DNA of 11,158 nt from an archaeon (GCA_016550415.1 JABXGU010000793.1:1-11158); one strand, 5' to 3'; numbered from the stretch's first letter, positions 1 through 6,296 are shown. Translations and numbers: made by a program. The notes: generated by a model not told the origin, from the letters alone.

Positions 1-60
1 ATACATGATATGTCCAATTGTCCCCTGTTCATCGTGAAAACACCAACTACAGAATGCTGA
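1..60 (+). CDS. Possible C-terminal tail of a gene cut by the left edge (universal-stress-protein-like?)
   Basis: Frame 1 is open from the window edge to a TGA at 58-60 and encodes 19 residues. The piece reads D-M-S-N-C-P-L-F-I-V-K near its end. This resembles the last beta strand of universal stress (UspA) proteins, where a Cys-Pro is followed by a hydrophobic strand and a basic residue. With so few residues, the reading frame and the family are both guesses. The bases after it (61-257) hold no other gene I can support, so a gene ending here would fit the layout. Confidence 0.3.
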   Translation: MHDMSNCPLFIVKTPTTEC

Positions 61-257
61 TATAACGTTCTATTTTGATGCCATTCCTATTGTAGAGGAA
101 CCCCGTTCAACCATTCAATTACATAGCTATCAATTTTACGGAATCAAACAGAGTGAACTAAAACCCGACAACACGCACACTTAAATTGCCCAACCAGCTA
201 ATGAGAGGACACATTCCGCATAAATTTGTATCCAACACTTCTACTATGGTGAAACAT

Positions 258-1319
258 ATGATTCGAACAAAGCTTACAGAAATGCTTGGCTGCAAACATC
301 CAATTATCCAAGCTCCAATGGGACCATTCTACACTACAAAACTCTGTGCTGCAGTATCTAATGCAGGTGCATTTGGCATCATCTCACATACCAACCTTAG
401 AAACCTCGACCCCATTGCAGAGATGGAGAAAAACATCCTCGACGTTATTGAAAATACAAGCAAGCCTTTCGGCGTGAACATTCGTACAGCTCGTTTGCAA
501 ATCGATTATCCAGAACTCATCAAACTTATCCCCAGAATCCGAAAGGAAAATCCGAAAGTCCGAGAACAACTAAAACTTGTGATAACCTCTGCTGGTGACC
601 CACGACCAGGAGCACACTATTTCAAGACTGAGGATCCGGATCTTCTCCATTTCCATGTCATCCCTGCAAAGTGGCTCGCTGATAAGGCCCTAAATCCCGC
701 CTGGTATCAGAAAAAGAACCCAGGTACAAAGGGCGATCATCTCGATGGTATCATCGCTACCGGCTATGAAGGTGGTGGTCATAATAGCTATGAAAAAGTA
801 ATGACATCTGTGCTAACACAAGAGATGGTGGAGTTATGTGGTGACCTACCTGTTGTTTCCTGCGGAGGATATTTCACTGGCAAGGGACTTGCGGGAGCGC
901 TTGCTATGGGTGCTGTAGGTATTCAGATGGGTACCAGGTTTATCGCTACGAAGGAGTGCGAATTTCATGATGAATATAAGGCACTCATTCTACCTGCAAC
1001 AGATGAAGACACGGTCATGACTACAGGTGCGTTTGGCCCCATTCGTTTGCTAAAGAACGAATACTCACAGACTCATGGTTCGCCCGTACCTGATCGAGCG
1101 GCTAGAATGGCTGAGGAACAATCAATGACTGCAGATGACCTATTAGATGAGATGGAGCGCTATGAATTGGTCTACCGTGGCAATGTCCAGAAAGGACCAA
1201 TTCTGGTTGGTCAAACAATAGGTGGCATCAGCGATATTCCAACAGTCAAAGAGGTCATTGACAGAATAATAAAGGAAGCAGAAGAGCGATTGCGAGCAGT
1301 TCCAAAACTAATTAGCTAG
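258..1319 (+). CDS. Nitronate monooxygenase / FabK-like FMN-dependent oxidoreductase (2-nitropropane dioxygenase family)
   Basis: This is a 353-residue FMN-binding TIM-barrel enzyme of the NMO/enoyl-reductase family; members oxidise nitronates or reduce enoyl thioesters. The N-terminus has the family pattern of a short helix, then HPIIQAPMG (residues 14-22) and an NAGAFG turn (35-40). The FMN-site motif GYEGGGH lies at 169-175, and its His175 corresponds to the catalytic His of NMOs. The phosphate-binding segment with Gly-Gly at 203-204 runs to GTRF at 225-228. An insertion-like stretch around 145-162 separates the middle strands from the GYEGGGH motif. I chose ATG 258 because a GGTGA ribosome site at 248-252 sits five bases before it and the family homology begins there; the frame stays open upstream to a TTG at 186, and ATG 246 is an alternative. 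The family assignment is firm. The true substrate cannot be told from sequence. Confidence 0.88.
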   Translation: MIRTKLTEMLGCKHPIIQAPMGPFYTTKLCAAVSNAGAFGIISHTNLRNLDPIAEMEKNILDVIENTSKPFGVNIRTARLQIDYPELIKLIPRIRKENPKVREQLKLVITSAGDPRPGAHYFKTEDPDLLHFHVIPAKWLADKALNPAWYQKKNPGTKGDHLDGIIATGYEGGGHNSYEKVMTSVLTQEMVELCGDLPVVSCGGYFTGKGLAGALAMGAVGIQMGTRFIATKECEFHDEYKALILPATDEDTVMTTGAFGPIRLLKNEYSQTHGSPVPDRAARMAEEQSMTADDLLDEMERYELVYRGNVQKGPILVGQTIGGISDIPTVKEVIDRIIKEAEERLRAVPKLIS

Positions 1320-1355
1320 ATTCATTCATTTGCAGATTTTCTGGATAAGGCTGGC

Positions 1356-1398
1356 GGGGTTGGAAAAGTTCCCAGCCCCTCCCCCGATTTTCTTTTTT
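1356..1398 (+). terminator. Hairpin plus T-tract after the NMO-family gene
   Basis: GGGGTTGG at 1356-1363 pairs with CCAGCCCC at 1372-1379, giving an 8-bp stem with one G-T pair and an 8-base loop. A T-rich run follows at 1388-1398, broken by one C. It lies 37 bases after the stop codon at 1319, where a terminator is expected. In archaea the T-tract is probably the active part. Confidence 0.65.
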
Positions 1399-1516
1399 GA
1401 AAAAGTTTCTCCAAGGTAATAATACTAGAAAGCCCGTAAAACCAGTTTAGAAAGAAAGACCTTTTTTCATATTTTTTAAGTGAAAAGGAGAAGTATTAAG
1501 AGTTGTAACCATTTGG

Positions 1517-2320
1517 TTGTATATAGGGTGTGTGAAATTCACAACTGAAAGCCTTGAAGCAGTAGAAGCAGAGGCAGAAGAGGTACTATGTATTACTGTG
1601 ACTACAGTTGTGGATAACGAGGTTGCTATGAAAGGTTTAGGTAGTGTGTGGGGGCTCTCCTTCTATATCGAAATAGAATATCCTAGTCGAAGTGAAGCTA
1701 TTCTTTTCGATACAGGTGGAAGTTCTCAAGTTTTTCGACATAATGCTAAAAAGCTAGGCTTGAACCTTGCAGCTGTGCAAGCCCTTGCCTTCTCCCATTT
1801 TCACCATGACCACTTTGGAGCATTTGAAACAGCCTTGAAAATGATCAATAGGAGTAATTGTGTTGTTTACATTCCCGCACCACACAAAGCAATTGAAGAG
1901 ACACTGGCTAAAATGGGAGTACGTTCTATTGTAGCAAACGATAGTCAAGCTGTTATCTATGGTGTACGAACTAGCGGAGCTTTGGGTCCAATAAAGCTTA
2001 GAGAACAAGGTCTTGTCATTAATGCACCAGAAAAAGGATTAGTGGTTATCACAGGATGCGCACACCCGGGAGCCTTTAATCTAGTGAAGAAGGCAAAACA
2101 AGTATTTCCAAATCGACCTGTCTTTGCTCTCATTGGCGGTTTTCATATCAAGACAAAGGAAGATGGACAAAAGCTAGGAAAGGCCCTGAAGAAATTAGGT
2201 TTAGGTCTTGTTTCACCCTGCCACTGTACAAGCAAAGATGCAAAACAAGGAATCTTAGAAATTGTCGGAAAAGAAGTATACCAACAAAATGGTAGTGGCA
2301 CTAAAATTACCATTCAATAG
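1517..2320 (+). CDS. Metallo-beta-lactamase-fold metal-dependent hydrolase (COG1237 type)
   Basis: The protein (267 residues from the TTG at 1517) is a metallo-beta-lactamase-fold hydrolase of the COG1237 type. Members have been linked to methanopterin-precursor chemistry, but most are uncharacterised. In order it shows the FDTG strand-turn, the metal motif SHFHHDHFGAF (HxHxDH), a GCAHPG motif, IGGFHIK, and a C-terminal PCHC. All the expected metal-ligand motifs are present, so it is probably active. The usual family start (strand then VDN) begins only about 27 residues in, leaving an acidic N-terminal tail. A TATA-like sequence at 1518-1525 lies inside the frame, and a GTG at 1598 is preceded by GAGGT at 1580-1584. 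The true start may therefore be GTG 1598 or GTG 1532. The gene stands alone, convergent with the next - strand gene 50 bases away. The fold is certain; the substrate is unknown. Confidence 0.85.
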   Translation: MYIGCVKFTTESLEAVEAEAEEVLCITVTTVVDNEVAMKGLGSVWGLSFYIEIEYPSRSEAILFDTGGSSQVFRHNAKKLGLNLAAVQALAFSHFHHDHFGAFETALKMINRSNCVVYIPAPHKAIEETLAKMGVRSIVANDSQAVIYGVRTSGALGPIKLREQGLVINAPEKGLVVITGCAHPGAFNLVKKAKQVFPNRPVFALIGGFHIKTKEDGQKLGKALKKLGLGLVSPCHCTSKDAKQGILEIVGKEVYQQNGSGTKITIQ

Positions 2321-2370
2321 GATTTTACTATACAAAACTGACAAATTGAAACTCCTAAATCCTGGGGGTA

Positions 2371-2931
2371 TTATTTCCGTTTACGTGAAGCCAAAGCCTT
2401 CTTTATTTTCTTCAGAACAGCAGTGAAATCGTCACCCAATTCTAATGGAATATCCAAACTTTGGAAGGGTGATAGTATATCTTGTGCAACTTTTGCTTGT
2501 GTACGTGATAAACCCTGCTTTATCAATTTCTTAACAGCAGTAATCATTTCACGAAAAGCAGGATAGAGTGTTGAAGTGACATAATCAGGAAAAACTTCTC
2601 TTTTGTTAATATCTACATAATGGATTTCAACGCCATGTTTGTAGCAGGGAGCCAAGATTCGTTCTCTGATCTCTTCAGTGGTTACACCAATTGGAAGTAC
2701 GAGAATATGTTTTGCCTTGGGTACAGCAATCGTATTTTGGACACAGCGACCAATAGCTTCATAGACATCACCAGTACTTGCGATCCATTTGGCTTCAGCC
2801 GCTAATGTCTGGTCCCCGGATTTCGCAAGTATATCAACGATGCCAGAGCGTATCTTTGCCTTATATTCAATCTTGAATCCTCGGTCTTCTAAATACCTGG
2901 AATAGACACTGAGTAATAAGAATTCAGACAT
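2371..2931 (-). CDS. PD-(D/E)XK nuclease-fold protein, function unknown
   Basis: The product is a 186-residue soluble protein. Its first half looks like the restriction-endonuclease fold: an N-terminal helix with Glu15, strand residues GIVDILA with Asp33, then AAEAKW with Glu46 and Lys48. Together they give the D...ExK active-site signature seen in RecB-, Mrr- and Holliday-resolvase-like nucleases. Gln65, in a following helix, could be the extra residue of some subfamilies. Residues 100-186 are mainly helical and basic, with a possible helix-turn-helix-like piece near 140-152 and a lysine/arginine-rich C-terminus. That would suit nucleic-acid binding, but this is inference. The ATG at 2931 lies in a 16-bp palindrome and has no strong ribosome site. 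It follows the 246-residue unknown gene on the same strand after 71 bases. I do not recognise a specific family. Confidence 0.72.
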   Translation of the reverse strand: MSEFLLLSVYSRYLEDRGFKIEYKAKIRSGIVDILAKSGDQTLAAEAKWIASTGDVYEAIGRCVQNTIAVPKAKHILVLPIGVTTEEIRERILAPCYKHGVEIHYVDINKREVFPDYVTSTLYPAFREMITAVKKLIKQGLSRTQAKVAQDILSPFQSLDIPLELGDDFTAVLKKIKKALASRKRK

Positions 2932-2937
2932 CTGAAT
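2922..2937. repeat. 16-bp palindrome over the start codon of the nuclease-like gene
   Basis: ATTCAGA at 2922-2928 and TCTGAAT at 2931-2937 are perfect inverted copies separated by two bases. The ATG of the - strand gene (2931-2929) sits at the centre. It could be an operator or part of an mRNA structure, but inverted repeats of this size also arise by chance a few times in a window this long. Confidence 0.4.
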
Positions 2938-3002
2938 AACATCCTATAGACTATGTATGCATTTGAAGGTCTATTTCTGATTGTCGGCGAAAACAAATAC
3001 TT

Positions 3003-3743
3003 CTATGAGAGATGTTTCCGAGGAACATTAGTCACTGCCCAGACTATGCCACGGTCAGAAGAATAGATGTACTTTGGTCTCTTAAAGGTTGGAGCAAGCT
3101 GGATATTATCAAAAGGATCAGGTCGATCAGCTATTTCCATTCTCACACGTACAATCTCAGTTCCACAAGCGAAGTTGAACCGCACAGTTGAAACATAATA
3201 TCTAGGACTTCCTAAGCCCACTCGTTCGAATACGTGAGTAATCCAAGGACGAACCTGCCCAACATAAGCAGTCGTATTCACTTTGAAAATACTATCAGTC
3301 CATCCAGGGATTTCGTCCCGTGCCATTGTTTTTACTCTGATTTCATCAGAACCTTCCAAGACTATGTTGCTAAGAGAAAAAATTGCTAATTTTCGAGGGT
3401 CAGGATAAACTGGACATTTTCGCTTGCGTATAACAAGGTATGAAGCAATACGGTTTAATGAAATTCGATGGCGAGATGTTGATTTAAAGTATTTATCCAA
3501 TTCAGAACGGAGGTCCTCCATATCAATGTCACGACGAAAATCCCTTTCGCATGCAGCTTCATATAACATGTCTGGCTCAAACGGTGGTGCTGGAGCTTTT
3601 CGATCTAGTTGAACAACAAGCAAAGCTGTATCTGGAGCAGCTTTTTCCAGAGATTTAGGGGAGGTTTTTGGATCAACGAAGCCAATCTGTTCACCATTAC
3701 GATCAACAACATGGCAACCCACTAATGGGATATAAGAGGTCAA
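3003..3743 (-). CDS. Hypothetical protein with PRC-barrel-like N-terminus
   Basis: This is a 246-residue protein I do not recognise as a whole. Residues 7-47 (VGCHVVDRNGEQIGFVD, then a hydrophobic strand) resemble half of a PRC barrel, a small beta domain used in RNA- and protein-binding proteins. Residues 60-90 are strongly charged and probably helical. Residues 100-205 alternate strands and charged loops, with a basic patch at 106-109, and the C-terminus is rich in aromatic residues. There is no signal peptide or membrane segment. The TTG start at 3743 is supported by a strong ribosome site, AGGTGAT at 3758-3752, eight bases before it. A TATA-like box at 3783-3788 lies about 25 bases before the inverted repeat that holds this site. 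The gene seems to have its own promoter, separate from the methyltransferase 96 bases upstream. Confidence 0.7.
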   Translation of the reverse strand: MTSYIPLVGCHVVDRNGEQIGFVDPKTSPKSLEKAAPDTALLVVQLDRKAPAPPFEPDMLYEAACERDFRRDIDMEDLRSELDKYFKSTSRHRISLNRIASYLVIRKRKCPVYPDPRKLAIFSLSNIVLEGSDEIRVKTMARDEIPGWTDSIFKVNTTAYVGQVRPWITHVFERVGLGSPRYYVSTVRFNFACGTEIVRVRMEIADRPDPFDNIQLAPTFKRPKYIYSSDRGIVWAVTNVPRKHLS

Positions 3744-3761
3744 AGGTGGTTATCACCTTTG
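3741..3761. promoter_or_regulatory. Inverted repeat covering the ribosome site and start codon of the 246-residue gene
   Basis: CAAAGGTG at 3741-3748 and CACCTTTG at 3754-3761 are perfect 8-bp inverted copies with a 5-base spacer. On the - strand the first arm and loop contain the AGGTGAT ribosome site and the second arm ends in the TTG start. The repeat also falls where transcription should start relative to the TATA-like box at 3783-3788. It could be a repressor operator or an RNA hairpin that hides the ribosome site. No experimental counterpart is known to me. Confidence 0.5.
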
Positions 3762-3779
3762 ATTATGTAAAAAGCCGAG

Positions 3780-3791
3780 AGATATAATCCT
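3780..3791 (-). promoter_or_regulatory. Candidate archaeal TATA box for the 246-residue gene
   Basis: On the - strand the sequence reads GGATTATATCTC, with a purine-rich GAAGG just upstream as a possible BRE. Its centre lies about 25 bases before position 3760, giving a short leader that holds the AGGTGAT ribosome site. Confidence 0.45.
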
Positions 3792-3839
3792 TCGTTATTG
3801 CCATTTTAATGAAATCTGGATCTTTCTCTGGAATTTATT

Positions 3840-4571
3840 TCACGGGTATTGTTTCCTAGCGCGTATACAAAGAAAACTGGGACGTTTAGAAAGCTTCTCG
3901 TATGTTTCTGGGTCGTGTTGTTGGCATTTCTCCGTAGGACGTGCTTCAATGATTTGCTCCACAAGAAAACCCGTTTCTACCAATGGAGCAATCATCGCCT
4001 CTAAAGGTCTCCGATAGTGGGGCATTTGCACAGTAATACCAAACCCCCGCCATTCGGTTTTACCAAGTTCAGTTATGAAATAATCATCTTTGCCATAGGT
4101 TATTAATTCAGTAAAAGGGTGCTCTACAGAAAAAATAAAGAGCCCCTCATTTTGGAGAACACGAAAGAACTCTGTAAAAATAGAATTCCAATCTCGGATG
4201 TAATCTAACACTAATGGACAAAGCACAATATCGAAGGATTCGTCTTTGAGAAATATGAGTGGCTTGCTTAGGTCCGCTTGTCGCACTTCAACAAGTGACC
4301 CCAATCTTTGTTTTGCCAGTTGGACCATCTTTGGACTAACATCGAGGGCAAGGACAAATGCGCCCTTAAGCACTAACCATTCAGAATATGAGCCAGGACC
4401 ACATCCTGCATCCAAAACCTGTTTTCCCTTGACAGAGGGTAACAATGATAGAGTTGCTGGGCGCTCAATGTAAGCATTTTCAGCCTTTGTATCGACTAGG
4501 GCAGCATAACGTTCCGCTAAGGCTTCATATGCCTCCAATGCAATTGGTTTCTCATCCTCCTTATCAGTCAT
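3840..4571 (-). CDS. Class I SAM-dependent methyltransferase (Methyltransf_11/UbiE-like)
   Basis: This 243-residue soluble enzyme has the Rossmann-type methyltransferase fold. Motif I, VLDAGCGPG, is at 52-60 and binds S-adenosylmethionine. An acidic residue (Asp77) ends the second strand and should hold the ribose. QADL at 98-101 and FDIVLCPLVLDYI at 113-125 form the next strands, and residues 137-148 match the post-motif strand before a SVEHPF segment. There is no DPPY or NPPY and no catalytic Pro-Cys, so it is not a DNA methylase; small-molecule or cofactor methylation is likelier. No ribosome site precedes the ATG at 4571, but a TATA-like box is centred about 26 bases upstream, which predicts a leaderless mRNA. 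It lies 127 bases after nikR on the same strand. The family is firm; the substrate is unknown. Confidence 0.86.
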   Translation of the reverse strand: MTDKEDEKPIALEAYEALAERYAALVDTKAENAYIERPATLSLLPSVKGKQVLDAGCGPGSYSEWLVLKGAFVLALDVSPKMVQLAKQRLGSLVEVRQADLSKPLIFLKDESFDIVLCPLVLDYIRDWNSIFTEFFRVLQNEGLFIFSVEHPFTELITYGKDDYFITELGKTEWRGFGITVQMPHYRRPLEAMIAPLVETGFLVEQIIEARPTEKCQQHDPETYEKLSKRPSFLCIRARKQYP

Positions 4572-4591
4572 TGTATTGTCAGTAGAAATTC

Positions 4592-4605
4592 TTTGTATTT
4601 AGGGG
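4592..4605 (-). promoter_or_regulatory. Candidate promoter of the methyltransferase gene (leaderless)
   Basis: The - strand reads CCCCTAAATACAAA, with TAAATACA centred about 26 bases before the ATG at 4571. This is the distance expected when transcription starts at the start codon, and it agrees with the missing ribosome site. Confidence 0.45.
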
Positions 4606-4697
4606 ATTCGATTCATGTTTGCCACAAATCTAGTGCATAGATACTAGGGGCAGAATCTAGACAATAGTAAAGCCCCATGAAGCCAAAGATGTTCAGG

Positions 4698-5138
4698 CTA
4701 GTGTGTATGTTTATGCCCAAGGGTTTGATGCATCATAAGGTGGGTTAGTTTAAGCTGTTTGACACCGCGCAGCCCCTTGAGCTCCTTTGCCAGTTCTCGG
4801 ATGGCACCTGCTTCTCCATTCACCACAATAACAAGCAAACAGTGTGTATCATCCAGATGAATATGAATTGATGAACCAATGAGTCCAGGGTTATGATGCT
4901 GGATTTTGGTTAGTTTTGATTCTAATCCACGCACTTCATGATCATAAATTAGAGTGATCGTGCCTACTGCGTGTGCTTTAACATCGTAATCCCACTGGTA
5001 TTCAGTGATAAAGTCACGCATCGCTTGTTGTATCGCCTTTGACCGGTCAAAATTCATTTGTTCTATTACCTTGTCAAAATCTTGCAGTAGTTCGGGAGGG
5101 AGTGAAATAGTTATACGAGCAACACCAGTTTTTGCCAT
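4698..5138 (-). CDS. nikR: Nickel-responsive transcriptional regulator NikR
   Basis: NikR is a tetrameric repressor that binds DNA when loaded with nickel and usually shuts off nickel uptake. The 146-residue protein has an N-terminal ribbon-helix-helix domain (residues 7-45, with ARITISLPPELL as the DNA-contacting strand) and a C-terminal ACT-like metal domain (about 55-135). The high-affinity nickel ligands are all present: His81, His92, His94 and Cys100, a constant offset of five from E. coli His76, His87, His89 and Cys95. The C-terminus adds a short histidine-rich tail (His137, 142, 144, 146). I start it at ATG 5138, where GGAG at 5149-5146 lies seven bases before it; the frame stays open upstream to 5255, but those residues match nothing in the family. 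It is divergent from the cbiMNQO-type operon, which it probably controls. Confidence 0.93.
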   Translation of the reverse strand: MAKTGVARITISLPPELLQDFDKVIEQMNFDRSKAIQQAMRDFITEYQWDYDVKAHAVGTITLIYDHEVRGLESKLTKIQHHNPGLIGSSIHIHLDDTHCLLVIVVNGEAGAIRELAKELKGLRGVKQLKLTHLMMHQTLGHKHTH

Positions 5139-5158
5139 TTTGTTTCTCCGTCCTTGAG

Positions 5159-5168
5159 AGATATAAGA
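5159..5168 (-). promoter_or_regulatory. Candidate TATA box of nikR
   Basis: The - strand reads CTTATATCTC. It would start transcription very near the nikR ATG, which sits poorly with the GGAG ribosome site. A second candidate on the - strand, CATATAAAGG (5237-5228), would give a leader of about 65 bases. Which one is used cannot be decided here. Confidence 0.3.
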
Positions 5169-5227
5169 TCTAACTTGAATGGAATCTGCTCTGCTATGAG
5201 TTTTGTGCAAATTATCAATCCGTAAAG

Positions 5228-5237
5228 CCTTTATATG
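5228..5237 (+). promoter_or_regulatory. Candidate TATA box of the cbiM operon
   Basis: CCTTTATATG lies about 50 bases before the cbiM ATG and would place the transcript start near 5259, giving a leader of about 25 bases. The same bases read on the - strand could serve nikR. Confidence 0.45.
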
Positions 5238-5238
5238 A

Positions 5239-5266
5239 GTATGAAAAATATGCAAAAAAGTATTAC
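5239..5266. promoter_or_regulatory. Candidate NikR operator
   Basis: GTATGA at 5239-5244 is followed after exactly 16 bases by TATTAC at 5261-5266. The E. coli NikR operator is GTATGA-N16-TCATAC, so the first half matches fully and the second at four of six bases. The site also contains a direct repeat, AGTATGA at 5238 and AGTATTA at 5259, spaced by 21 bp (two helical turns). It lies between the TATA-like box and the cbiM start, where a repressor would block transcription. Archaeal NikR sites vary, so this is a hypothesis. Confidence 0.42.
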
Positions 5267-5284
5267 TATTTGAGTGTGTAAAAA

Positions 5285-5974
5285 ATGCACATCCCTGACG
5301 GTTTCCTAACTCTTCTCATCAGTGCTGCATTGTGGATTGTTGCCATAGTGTTTCTAGCCCTTGCATTCTGGCGTTCAAACAAAATGCTCGAGGAGAAGCA
5401 AATTCCCCTTATGGCAACTCTGACAGCCATGTTCTTTGCAGCACAGATGATGAATTATCCCATAATAGGAGGTACAACAGCCCATCTACTAGGTGGGCCC
5501 ATCCTAGCAATCACCCTTGGCCCCTACGCTGCTTTGATTTCGATGACAATCATCCTAACGATTCAGGCACTCTTCTTTGGTGACGGCGGCATCCTGAGCT
5601 TTGGTGCCAATGTCTTCAATATGGGCATTGTTGGAACATTCATTCCCTTCATTGTATTCTATCTTATCTGGAAGATTTCACCCAGCCGCAATGGAATGAT
5701 TATCGGCGGATTCCTTGGTGCCTTCACTGGAGACTTGTTAGCGGCCATCGCTGCAGGTCTTGAACTTGGATTATCCTATCCAACCTTCCCATACAGTCTC
5801 CCTATTGCACTCGCAGCCATGACAATTCATCACTCAATAATCGGCGTTATCGAAGGCGTAGCAACTGCTGTCATTCTCCTAGTATTCTATCAGGTTCGCC
5901 CTGATTTGCTATCTACAAAGCGTGTGGCCCCACTCATCACAGGAGATTTGTCCCCCGCTATAAAGGAGATGTAG
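5285..5974 (+). CDS. cbiM: Energy-coupling-factor metal transporter substrate-binding subunit CbiM/NikM
   Basis: CbiM/NikM is the membrane subunit that captures Co2+ or Ni2+ for an ECF-type ABC importer. The 229-residue protein begins MHIPDG, the hallmark of the family: the free N-terminus and His2 bind the metal and insert into the protein. His67, in GGTTAHLLGG, matches the third metal ligand known from NikM. The conserved MMNYPIIGG and LGPYAALISM segments and about six to seven hydrophobic helices (near 8-29, 42-60, 70-100, 102-130, 135-160, 165-205) complete the fold. No strong ribosome site precedes the ATG, but the position of His2 fixes the start. It is the first gene of a four-gene operon and is divergent from nikR, so nickel is the more probable substrate. 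The sequence itself does not exclude cobalt. Confidence 0.94.
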   Translation: MHIPDGFLTLLISAALWIVAIVFLALAFWRSNKMLEEKQIPLMATLTAMFFAAQMMNYPIIGGTTAHLLGGPILAITLGPYAALISMTIILTIQALFFGDGGILSFGANVFNMGIVGTFIPFIVFYLIWKISPSRNGMIIGGFLGAFTGDLLAAIAAGLELGLSYPTFPYSLPIALAAMTIHHSIIGVIEGVATAVILLVFYQVRPDLLSTKRVAPLITGDLSPAIKEM

Positions 5975-5979
5975 TTGAG

Positions 5980-6270
5980 ATGGAAAAAAAGTATAAACTG
6001 ATGATTTGTGGGTTCATTGTAGCAGTGGTTTTTGTTACTGTTGGTGTTATTGTGCTGGGATTTGCCAACGAAACCCTCGACGTAATTGCGGAAATGTTTG
6101 GTGCACCAGAATGGGAAATATGGTTCCCACCATTCCCTGATTATGAGATTCCAGGTTTTGAAGGCAATCTGATTTCCAACTTCCTAATTGGCATTGGATT
6201 CACAGTACTTATCCTAGTACTGACCTTTGGAATCATGTGGGTTGTTACGCGATTACGGGCGAAAGGTTAA
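5980..6270 (+). CDS. cbiN: Small two-helix CbiN/NikN-like subunit (PDGLE-domain-like)
   Basis: This is a 96-residue membrane protein with two hydrophobic helices (about 6-28 and 64-91) joined by an acidic, aromatic outer loop. CbiN and NikN have this same layout and help CbiM/NikM load metal. The loop reads ANETLDVIAEMFG and then PFPDYEIPGF (51-60). This resembles the PDGLE domain (PDGLE-vAe-g, then a D-Y motif before the second helix), although the PDGLE residues themselves are changed to NETLD. The ATG at 5980 is six bases after the cbiM stop, with AAGGAGAT at 5963-5970 as ribosome site. Its place between cbiM and cbiQ supports the role as strongly as the sequence does. Cobalt- and nickel-type subunits cannot be told apart here. 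Confidence 0.75.
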   Translation: MEKKYKLMICGFIVAVVFVTVGVIVLGFANETLDVIAEMFGAPEWEIWFPPFPDYEIPGFEGNLISNFLIGIGFTVLILVLTFGIMWVVTRLRAKG

Positions 6271-6296
6271 ACCCTTTCCCCGCCTCCACTTTTTTT
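6261..6296 (+). terminator. Possible intra-operon attenuator hairpin between cbiN and cbiQ
   Basis: GAAAGG at 6261-6266 pairs with CCTTTC at 6273-6278 around a 6-base loop, and a run of seven Ts follows at 6290-6296. It begins inside the last codons of the small subunit gene and ends just before the cbiQ ribosome site. It could lower expression of cbiQ and cbiO, or be chance. Confidence 0.3.

Noticed and set aside
186..257. Upstream extension of the NMO-family gene to a TTG at 186
   Set aside because: The extra 24 residues match nothing in the family, and a GGTGA ribosome site directly precedes ATG 258.
2321..2370. Two-way terminator between the converging MBL and nuclease-like genes
   Set aside because: I found no convincing stem; only mild T-richness on the - strand.
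2371..4571. Restriction-modification or defence island made of the nuclease-like gene, the unknown gene and the methyltransferase
   Set aside because: The methyltransferase has no DPPY/NPPY motif or catalytic Pro-Cys and no target-recognition domain, and the genes appear to have separate promoters. Nothing else of a defence system is present.
4640..4680. GGGGC...GCCCC inverted repeat downstream of nikR as a terminator
   Set aside because: The stem is only five base pairs with a 20-base loop, and no T-run follows on the - strand.
5139..5255. Longer NikR frame starting at 5255
   Set aside because: The extra 39 residues are outside the family, overlap the likely promoter, and the ribosome site fits ATG 5138.
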